A stretch of 5,204 bases of DNA from Chthoniobacterales bacterium (GTDB taxonomy: Bacteria; Verrucomicrobiota; Verrucomicrobiia; Chthoniobacterales; UBA10450). A program made the position numbers and the translations under genes. Positions within the stretch are counted from its first letter, which is position 1. The number at the start of each line of letters is the position of its first letter. The DNA is taken from the NCBI GenBank assembly GCA_013697015.1, contig JACCXL010000080.1:1-5204 (forward strand). Direction: 5' to 3'. The notes below the pieces were generated by a model that had not been told where the DNA came from, did not search any database, and worked only from the letters and a program-made list of their open reading frames with translations. Below, in pieces: positions 1-5,204 of the stretch.

Positions 1-1304
1 GTGCCGATGAAGGTCCACATATCGACCCACGTTGGATAGTACATTCCCCAGGAGGATGGCAGGAAATCGCGGTGCAGCCCGCCCACGATAATGATGAAAC
101 GCTCGAACCACATGCCGGCGTTCACGCACATGCAGACGAAGTAAACGACGTAGATGTTGGCGCGGCATTTCTTGAACCAGAAAAGCTGCGGCGAGAGCAT
201 GTTGCAGAAGAGCATGCCGACCCACCAGTACCACCAGTAGGGACCAAGGATGCGATTGTAGAAGGCGTACTTCTCGTAGCTGTTGCCGCTATACCAGGCC
301 ACGAAAAATTCCATCGCGTAGGCGTAGGTAACGATCGAGCCGGTGAGCAAAATGATTTTCGCCATCTTGTCGATATGCTGCGGCGTGATGATGTCGTGCA
401 GTTTGTAAAGGGCGCGCGCCGGAACGAGCAACGTCAGCACCATGGCAAAGCCGCCGAAGATGGCGCCCGCGACGAAATAAGGCGGGAAAATCGTGGTGTG
501 CCACGTCGGGATGACCGAGGTCGCAAAGTCAAAGGACACGACACTGTGCACCGAGAGAACGAGCGGTGTTGAAAGCCCGGCGAGGAGGAGATAAGCCATC
601 TCATAATGGCGCCAGTTCCGGTTTGAGCCGCGCCAGCCGACCGCGAAAATGCCGTAGAAGAATTTTTTGATCTTCGACGTCGCGCGATCGCGCAGCGTCG
701 CGAGGTCGGGAATTAAGCCGGTATACCAGAACAGCACCGAGACGGAGAAGTGGGTCGAGACCGCGAACACGTCCCAGAGCAGCGGGCTACGGAAATTTGG
801 CCAGATGCCGTAGTTGTTAGGCAAGGGGGCCAGGTACCACGCCATCCACACCCGGCCGACGTGCACGCCGGGGAAAATGGCGGCGCAGATAACGGCAAAG
901 AGTGTCATCGCTTCCGCCGCGCGATTGATCGAGGTGCGCCATTTTTGCCGCAGCAAAAACAGAATCGCGGAAATGAGCGTGCCGGCGTGACCGATACCGA
1001 TCCAGAAGACGAAGTTGGTAATGTCCCACGCCCAGCCGACCGGATGATTCAATCCCCACGTGCCGACGCCGGTGGAAATCTGGTAGCCCAGACAGAAGAG
1101 TCCGATGGCGGCAATCAGCGATGTGATGGCGAAGGAGACCCACCACCAGCGCGGTGCTGCCCCTTCGATCACGCCCGATATCCGATCCGTGATCCAGCTG
1201 AAGCTCCGCTTATTCAGGACGAGCGGAACCCGCGCGAGCGGTTTCTCGACCGCGGCCGACGCTTCGCCGCGAATCACGTCCGGAGCTGTGGTTGTGCCGT
1301 TCAT
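1..1304 (-). CDS. actC: ActC, NrfD/PsrC-like integral membrane quinol-oxidising subunit (partial, 3' end outside window)
   Basis: This is an open frame of 434 complete codons from ATG at 1302-1304 to the window edge with no stop; I translated it by hand. The protein starts with a ~50-residue hydrophilic segment (MNGTTTAPDVIRGE...). Hydrophobic segments follow at about residues 54-76, 92-118, 130-150, 176-198, 236-256, 272-298, 313-338, 356-378 and 384-408, and another probably begins near 420. This fits the ten-helix NrfD-type ActC. Family-like stretches include GIGHAGTLISAIL (103-115), GVHVGRVW (146-153) and LLWDVFAVSTH (175-185). Their His106, His148 and Asp178 are candidate residues for the quinol site or proton path. 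Known ActC proteins are somewhat longer, so a short C-terminal part is missing. ActC binds quinol beside the ActB [3Fe-4S] cluster. ActF is a paralogue with the same fold, but the position directly after actB favours ActC. No strong ribosome binding site precedes the ATG. Confidence 0.93.
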   Translation of the reverse strand, partial: MNGTTTAPDVIRGEASAAVEKPLARVPLVLNKRSFSWITDRISGVIEGAAPRWWWVSFAITSLIAAIGLFCLGYQISTGVGTWGLNHPVGWAWDITNFVFWIGIGHAGTLISAILFLLRQKWRTSINRAAEAMTLFAVICAAIFPGVHVGRVWMAWYLAPLPNNYGIWPNFRSPLLWDVFAVSTHFSVSVLFWYTGLIPDLATLRDRATSKIKKFFYGIFAVGWRGSNRNWRHYEMAYLLLAGLSTPLVLSVHSVVSFDFATSVIPTWHTTIFPPYFVAGAIFGGFAMVLTLLVPARALYKLHDIITPQHIDKMAKIILLTGSIVTYAYAMEFFVAWYSGNSYEKYAFYNRILGPYWWYWWVGMLFCNMLSPQLFWFKKCRANIYVVYFVCMCVNAGMWFERFIIIVGGLHRDFLPSSWGMYYPTWVDMWTFIG

Positions 1305-1315
1305 CTCTACTATTC

Positions 1316-1429
1316 TGTCATCCCTAGCCGCGCAGACGGCGAGGGACCCCGCAATTGCAATTGGGACGTTCTTGATCCGAGGGCGCGCCACGTCCCGTTG
1401 TGAGGTCCTTCGCTCCGCTCAGGATGACA
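1316..1429. repeat. 114-bp imperfect inverted repeat (REP-doublet or MITE-like) between actB and actC
   Basis: The ends are perfect 8-bp inverted repeats: TGTCATCC at 1316-1323 and GGATGACA at 1422-1429. The arms (1316-1369 and the complement of 1390-1429) align along their whole length. Both read TGTCATCC, then an AGC-containing stretch, then GGGACC or AGGACC, and end in GGGACGT (1363-1369, pairing with ACGTCCC at 1390-1396) next to a 20-nt loop (1370-1389). Seen this way it is two head-to-head copies of one ~40-nt unit. The right-hand copy is longer, partly through a tandem GCAATT. No coding potential, no clear target-site duplication and no T-run after the fold are seen. Units of the GTCATCC-TGAGC...GAAGGACC kind are familiar to me as dispersed repeats in several bacterial phyla. 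The copy number in this genome is unknown. Confidence 0.75.
1351..1363. repeat. Tandem GCAATT duplication forming a 12-bp palindrome
   Basis: GCAATT occurs twice in tandem at 1351-1362. With the following G this makes the perfect palindrome CAATTGCAATTG (1352-1363). The opposite arm of the inverted repeat has only a single CACAA-like segment at the matching place, so this looks like a small expansion within one arm. It is an AT-rich spot in otherwise GC-rich DNA. There is no evidence that a protein binds it. Confidence 0.55.
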
Positions 1430-1452
1430 ACCAGGGTGATTGACGGCACGCA

Positions 1453-4400
1453 TCACGGCTTCTCCTCCGGGTTCAAGGCTCTTTTGCCGTGTGATTCAAA
1501 GTTGTGTTTCCCCTTGCCCTCATCGCTCGCGTGCTCGGATGGACTTGCGACCGCGATGGCGCCCGCATCCGGCATCTTCGGATTGGGATTGCGGATGCGC
1601 GCCAGGTAACTCGTGCGCGTATTCACATTCAAATATTCGAGCAGACGATAGTTGCGATCCTGTTTTTTCATTTTCGACACGCGACTCTCTGGATCCTTGA
1701 TGTCGCCGAAGACGATCGCTTCTGTCGGGCAGGCCTGCGCGCAGGCTGTCGTAAACGAATCGCGCGGAATGAGCGTGTTGCTCGACTCACCGGCGCGCAC
1801 GTGCGCGGAGATTTTCGCTTCTTCGATTCGCTGCACGCAATAGGTGCATTTCTCCATCACGCCACGCATGCGCACGGTCACGTTCGGATTTTTCTGCAGC
1901 TTGGTCGAATCGGGCGCGCCTTTGGTGGTCAACGGACCGAGATATTCCTGATAAACGCCGAAGGCGCCAGCGATCTTCTTTTTGCCGATCGGCCGCTGGT
2001 TATAATCGAAAAAATTGAACCGGCGCACCTTGAACGGGCAGTTGTTCGCGCAGTAGCGGGTGCCGATGCAGCGGTTGTAGGCCATAACGTTGAGGCCATC
2101 CTCGCTGTGGACGGTCGCGTTCACCGGGCAGACGGTCTCGCACGGCGCGTTTTCGCAGTGCTGGCACATCATCGGCTGGTGCACCATCTCGGCGTCTTCC
2201 GGAAATTGGCCTCTGTCCTGGTTGAACGATTTCGCGCTCGCGAAGTAGCGATCGATGCGCATCCAGTGCATCGCGCGTCCGTGCGAAACCTGCAGTTTGC
2301 CGACGATGGGTATGTTGTTCTCGCTTTGACAAGCAACGACGCAGGCGCTGCAGCCCGTGCAAACGTTGAGGTCCACCGCCATGCCCCACTGCTGGGCTGC
2401 GCTGAGGGGCGGGTGCGTGTAAAGCGTGGGAAGCGTTGGCGGCAACTCTTCGTCGCCGGCAATTTTCTGCACGAAATCGCTCTCCTCGCGATAGCGATCA
2501 AGGGTCGCTTCGCGCACCAGACCGCGCCCTTCAATGCTCCAATGTTCTTGCGTCGTCGCGAGCGGATAGGTAGCGCCCGTTTTCGTCACGCTGACACTCT
2601 TGATGCCTTTGCCGTCCGCCACGATGAAGTGCGGATTGCTCGAGGTGCGGAGAAGGTAGCCGTTAAAGCCTGTATCTTCACCGATGGGGCCGGTGTGTTT
2701 GCGCCCGTGGCCCAGCGGAATTGTGACTGAATTATCCGCGTGTCCGGGCGCAACGATGGCCGCGATCACCAGCTCCCGCTGCAAAGGCTTCCCTTGGCCG
2801 TCCGTTCTCGTGTCGGTCACGGTCACGCGCACCAGATCGCCGGTGTTAACGTTCAGGTGTCGCGCGTAGGCGGGACTGATCTGCGCCGCATTATCCCAGG
2901 TGAGTTTCGTGACCGGGTCCGGCAATTCCTGCAGCCAGCCGTTGTTCGCATAACGCCCATCATCCAGCGTGTAACTGCGCACGAGAACCACCTCGGGACT
3001 GTCCGGAGTCGGAGCAGGAGTGGAAATCCAAAGCGTGTGCGCAACGCCCCCGGCTGAGTTGCCATTGAACGCCGGCGCCTTGTCGCGCAGCGGCACGTGC
3101 GCGGCGAAACCATCGCGCAGCATGTTCGACCAGGCGCTTGCAAGATCCCCGGGAGGCGCCGTCGCGCGGAATGTCTCCTGCAGAAGCTCCGGCCCCTCGA
3201 CCTTTGGCCCGCCGAGCAGCGTGTTGAGCAGTTCAATCTCGGACATGCCACCGTAGAGCGGCAGGATCATCGGCTGAATCGCCAGATAACCGTTCTCCGA
3301 CGTGAGCGCGTCACCCCAGGACTCCAGATAATGCGCGGCCGGGATACGCCACTGACTCAGCGTTGAAGTCGCATCCTCGTAATGAGCGAGACGAACGATC
3401 TCGGGAACTTTTTTCTGCAGGTCCGCCCAGTCGAGCGCTCCCTTCGAGTTTGGGTCCTCCGCGAGCGCACGCGGCGCGTTGTAAACTGGATCGCCCCCGA
3501 AAATAAATAATTGCTTTACGCGCCCGGCGTTCATCTCCGTAGCGAGCTGCAGAATGCTGTTTGTGCGCGGGTTGCGCGGGAACTCGCGCACGATGAGCGT
3601 GCTCCCAAGGTTTTTGAGCGCCCCATTGATCGCGTAGACCATCAGCTGCACAGCCACGGGCTGATGCGGACCGGCGATGACCAGACTGGCGCCCGCTTTC
3701 GAGATTAAATCGTTTGCTGCCTCACTCAGCCATTGGTCATCGAAATGCATCGCGTCCGCCGGCGCGGCCAGCGTCGCGATGACCGAGCCGAGGCCACCGT
3801 CTTTAGTGGCAGCTGCGATCTTTCCGGCGAGCGCATGGGTGAACGCCGGAATCTGACTGGCGGGCACGCGCAAGCGGTGATCCGCCATCGCGCCCGTCAT
3901 CGTGAAACGGTTCTCCACCACGTAGAGACGGTTCATCGTGTCTTTCGAGCTCGTGACACGACGGCGCGACGTGAATGCGCGGATGGAGGCGATGTCGCCT
4001 TCGCCGCAATCCAGAAAATCGCTGTCTAATGCGAGCACGACGTCCGCGCGCTCCAGTCGAGGAACAAGCCGCGAGTTGTCACCGAAGCTAATCTGCGTTC
4101 CAAAGCTTTGCGCTTCGCTCAGGAGCGGGTCGTAAACGCACCAGCGCATTTTCGGGAACGCTTTCTCGAGCTGAGCGCGCAGACGTTCGCGCGTCGGCGA
4201 GTGTGTCTCTTCGACGAGGAAGGCCAATCCCGCACCGCCATCGGCCGCCAGCTTGGGCCGCAATTGCGCGAGGTAGGCTTCGAACGCGGCGCGATCGCTC
4301 GTTTTGCCTTTCTCAACGAAGCGTTTCGAGCGAGCCGGGTCGTAGAGATCAAGAATCGACGCCTGCACAAAGGAGTCGCTCGCTCCGCCGCTCGCAGGAT

Positions 4401-4785
4401 GAAGCGGATTGCCATCGAGCTTGATCGGGCGGCCGTCGATCGTCGTTACAATCAGCGGCAGCGCCCCCGTCCGACGTGGCATTGCCGTGGCGTAGTAGAC
4501 CGGCTTGCCGGGGATCGTCCACTCCACGCTTTTCGTGAATGGCACCAGATGCGCTTCCGGCCGGCGGCAGCTATTCAGGCCGAAACCCGCCAGGGCCATG
4601 GAGGCGCCCATCAGTTTCAGGAATCCGCGCCGCGACCATTCGTCACCATCCAATTGCGCCGCGCCGGCGGGAAACTCGCGCTCCAGCCAGCCGCGAAATT
4701 CCCGCGTGTCGCTCAACTCACCGAGGCTGCGCCAGTAGCGGCGGCCGGTCAGTTTTTCCGGCGGATGCTCAAAGACGCGCTTCAT
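1453..4785 (-). CDS. actB: ActB, molybdopterin-oxidoreductase-like/iron-sulfur fusion subunit of alternative complex III
   Basis: This is a complete 1110-residue protein, the usual size for fused ActB. The start at 4785 is chosen because it overlaps the actA stop (ATGA), has an AGGGG Shine-Dalgarno 8 nt upstream, and gives the typical ActB N-terminus. Residues 1-50 form a soluble leader. A twin-arginine motif (SRRGFLK, 51-57) and a hydrophobic stretch follow, ending in LNSC (70-73), a possible lipobox. Residues ~75-730 resemble a molybdopterin oxidoreductase, including a dinucleotide-binding-like beta domain from ~614. They have no N-terminal CxxCxxxC cluster motif, in line with ACIII lacking molybdenum. 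After a linker, residues ~800-1030 are a PsrB/DmsB-like ferredoxin domain with cysteines at 809/812/815/819, 874/877/882/886, 906/912/916 and 980/983/1015/1019. The third group has Thr909 where a fourth Cys would be, the mark of a [3Fe-4S] site. The final ~80 residues are a charged tail. The role is to carry electrons from the quinol site at the membrane subunits to the hemes, on the periplasmic side. Confidence 0.96.
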   Translation of the reverse strand: MKRVFEHPPEKLTGRRYWRSLGELSDTREFRGWLEREFPAGAAQLDGDEWSRRGFLKLMGASMALAGFGLNSCRRPEAHLVPFTKSVEWTIPGKPVYYATAMPRRTGALPLIVTTIDGRPIKLDGNPLHPASGGASDSFVQASILDLYDPARSKRFVEKGKTSDRAAFEAYLAQLRPKLAADGGAGLAFLVEETHSPTRERLRAQLEKAFPKMRWCVYDPLLSEAQSFGTQISFGDNSRLVPRLERADVVLALDSDFLDCGEGDIASIRAFTSRRRVTSSKDTMNRLYVVENRFTMTGAMADHRLRVPASQIPAFTHALAGKIAAATKDGGLGSVIATLAAPADAMHFDDQWLSEAANDLISKAGASLVIAGPHQPVAVQLMVYAINGALKNLGSTLIVREFPRNPRTNSILQLATEMNAGRVKQLFIFGGDPVYNAPRALAEDPNSKGALDWADLQKKVPEIVRLAHYEDATSTLSQWRIPAAHYLESWGDALTSENGYLAIQPMILPLYGGMSEIELLNTLLGGPKVEGPELLQETFRATAPPGDLASAWSNMLRDGFAAHVPLRDKAPAFNGNSAGGVAHTLWISTPAPTPDSPEVVLVRSYTLDDGRYANNGWLQELPDPVTKLTWDNAAQISPAYARHLNVNTGDLVRVTVTDTRTDGQGKPLQRELVIAAIVAPGHADNSVTIPLGHGRKHTGPIGEDTGFNGYLLRTSSNPHFIVADGKGIKSVSVTKTGATYPLATTQEHWSIEGRGLVREATLDRYREESDFVQKIAGDEELPPTLPTLYTHPPLSAAQQWGMAVDLNVCTGCSACVVACQSENNIPIVGKLQVSHGRAMHWMRIDRYFASAKSFNQDRGQFPEDAEMVHQPMMCQHCENAPCETVCPVNATVHSEDGLNVMAYNRCIGTRYCANNCPFKVRRFNFFDYNQRPIGKKKIAGAFGVYQEYLGPLTTKGAPDSTKLQKNPNVTVRMRGVMEKCTYCVQRIEEAKISAHVRAGESSNTLIPRDSFTTACAQACPTEAIVFGDIKDPESRVSKMKKQDRNYRLLEYLNVNTRTSYLARIRNPNPKMPDAGAIAVASPSEHASDEGKGKHNFESHGKRALNPEEKP
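1729..2361 (-). other. Ferredoxin-like four-cluster domain of ActB
   Basis: This part of actB encodes all 15 cluster cysteines, from Cys809 to Cys1019. The order is CxxCxxCxxxC (809-819), CxxCxxxxCxxxCP (874-887), CIGTRYCANNCP (906-917), then CTYC (980-983) with CAQACP (1015-1020). As in PsrB and DmsB, cysteines from the first and fourth, and second and third, groups are expected to be shared between clusters. Three sites can hold [4Fe-4S]. The one missing a Cys at residue 909 can hold only [3Fe-4S]. Confidence 0.9.
4567..4635 (-). other. Delayed twin-arginine signal with lipobox-like cysteine in ActB
   Basis: This stretch encodes ActB residues 51-73: SRRGFLK, a hydrophobic core, then LNSC. 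The twin Arg lies ~50 residues from the start, much later than in ordinary Tat signals. That matches the TAT-variant N-terminus described for ActB-like molybdopterin oxidoreductases. Cys73, 20 residues after the second Arg, is well placed for lipid attachment. Lipid-anchored N-terminal cysteines are reported for two subunits in the Flavobacterium johnsoniae ACIII structure, and as I recall ActB is one of them. Cleavage and lipidation here are inferred. Confidence 0.7.
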
Positions 4786-5204
4786 CGGTGACACCCCTGG
4801 CAATTCAGCGGCGGCTGCACGTTCCATTTTTCCTTCAACGTCTGGCCTATTTCGGTTTGCGTGAGCCGCTGCTTTTTCGACCAATCGTCCGTGACATCTT
4901 TGGGCTGACCATACCTGGCCACGAACTCCGCCGGGTGCACGTCTTCCGGTTTCCAGTCGAGATTAAAGACCTGATCGTTAGGCCGAAGAAAATTCTCCGG
5001 ATGCCGATGGCACTCCAGGCACCACGCCATGCTGTGCGGCTTGGCCTGATAAACAACCGGCATGTGATTGATCTGGCCGTGACAAACGGCGCAACTGATC
5101 CCGCGATTCACATGCGCGGAGTGATTGTAGAAGACGTAATCGGGCGTGCGATGAATTTGAATCCAGTCCACCGGCTGGCCCGTTTTCCAGCTGGCACGCA
5201 CCGG
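4782..5204 (-). CDS. actA: ActA, multiheme cytochrome c subunit of alternative complex III (partial, 5' end outside window)
   Basis: This is the C-terminal 140 residues of a periplasmic multiheme cytochrome c, open to the window edge. Three CxxCH heme-c sites are visible: CAVCH (5079-5093), CLECH (5007-5021) and CQGCH (4788-4802). The last sits directly before a final Arg and the TGA stop. Extra histidines lie near the first two sites (HSAH, NHM, PHSMAW, RHP) and could be distal ligands for bis-His hemes. Known ActA proteins carry five hemes and an N-terminal membrane anchor, so about two hemes and the anchor should lie upstream of 5204. In ACIII this subunit receives electrons from the ActB iron-sulfur clusters. 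The GTG at 5201 is an ordinary internal Val codon preceded by an in-frame Pro codon, not the start. The assignment rests on the heme spacing and on the overlap with actB. A general cytochrome c3/c7-family protein is the alternative without that context. Confidence 0.9.
   Translation of the reverse strand, partial: PVRASWKTGQPVDWIQIHRTPDYVFYNHSAHVNRGISCAVCHGQINHMPVVYQAKPHSMAWCLECHRHPENFLRPNDQVFNLDWKPEDVHPAEFVARYGQPKDVTDDWSKKQRLTQTEIGQTLKEKWNVQPPLNCQGCHR
4794..4798 (-). promoter_or_regulatory. Shine-Dalgarno of actB inside the last actA heme codons
   Basis: On the minus strand AGGGG ends 8 nt before the actB ATG. These bases also belong to the CAG and GGG codons of the terminal CQGCH heme motif of ActA. 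With the ATGA stop/start overlap at 4782-4785, this supports the 4785 start over the longer open frame and points to translational coupling of actA and actB. Confidence 0.75.

Noticed and set aside
1382..1389. GGCGCGCC palindrome in the repeat loop as an operator
   Set aside because: An 8-bp GC palindrome is easily expected in this GC-rich context and nothing else supports regulation there.
750..1403. 217-residue plus-strand open frame, and the 227-residue one at 4108-4791
   Set aside because: The first is antisense to actC and the repeat, the second to actB. Their Arg/Ala/His-rich composition is typical of reverse-strand shadows and no family is recognised.
1316..1429. Inverted repeat as an intrinsic terminator of actB
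   Set aside because: The fold is long and imperfect with no U-run after it in the minus-strand transcript (AATAGTAGAG follows). Placement inside an operon also argues against full termination.
1316..1429. CRISPR array or single spacer
   Set aside because: There are only two arms in inverted orientation, with no direct repeats at regular spacing.
1400..1700. Short plus-strand frames starting in the repeat (1400-1609, 1440-1700)
   Set aside because: They begin in the inverted repeat and run antisense to the actB tail, with no ribosome binding site or motif.
1504..2730. 408-residue plus-strand open frame
   Set aside because: It lies fully antisense to the iron-sulfur part of actB, has no recognisable motif, and is the kind of shadow produced by GC-rich third positions.
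4786..4884. Longer actB with a start at 4884 (33 extra residues)
   Set aside because: It would overlap actA by ~100 bp, the extra residues are low-complexity and Ala-rich, and the ATG at 4785 has both a Shine-Dalgarno and the ATGA overlap.
5199..5201. GTG as the start of a short 139-residue cytochrome
   Set aside because: The frame stays open to the window edge and known ActA is longer with more hemes, so this is an internal Val codon.

Overview
The window is a slice of a single minus-strand operon. It encodes the alternative complex III (ACIII, Act) of a bacterial respiratory chain. Reading 5'->3' on the minus strand, the order is actA (3' part only, multiheme cytochrome c), actB (complete, 1110 residues, molybdopterin-oxidoreductase-like domain fused to a ferredoxin-like iron-sulfur domain) and actC (5' part only, NrfD/PsrC-like membrane subunit). 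Together they oxidise membrane quinol and pass the electrons through iron-sulfur clusters and c-hemes to a cytochrome c or directly to a terminal oxidase, doing the work of a bc1 complex without being related to it.

Layout: actA enters at the right edge (5204) and ends at 4782. Its stop overlaps the actB start by an ATGA, so the two are probably translationally coupled. actB runs from 4785 to 1453. A 148-bp gap (1305-1452) follows, and most of it is a 114-bp imperfect inverted repeat (1316-1429) with perfect 8-bp ends, which looks like a dispersed REP-doublet or MITE-like element. actC starts at 1304 and runs off the left edge. It has no stop codon in the window, so an ORF search that requires both ends would miss it. 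No genes are supported on the plus strand. The long plus-strand open frames are shadows of actB and actC caused by GC-rich codon use.

Organism: the DNA is moderately GC-rich. The gene set is a fused ActB with a delayed twin-arginine signal, next to actA and actC. ACIII operons of this type occur in Bacteroidota, Verrucomicrobiota, Acidobacteriota, Planctomycetota and relatives. The GC content and the repeat with GTCATCC ends make a soil-type Verrucomicrobiota or Acidobacteriota more likely than a Bacteroidota. This is an inference of low to moderate confidence.

The core is a known complex rather than a new system. The least explained item is the foldback repeat inserted between actB and actC, only 11 bp upstream of an actC start that lacks a clear ribosome binding site.
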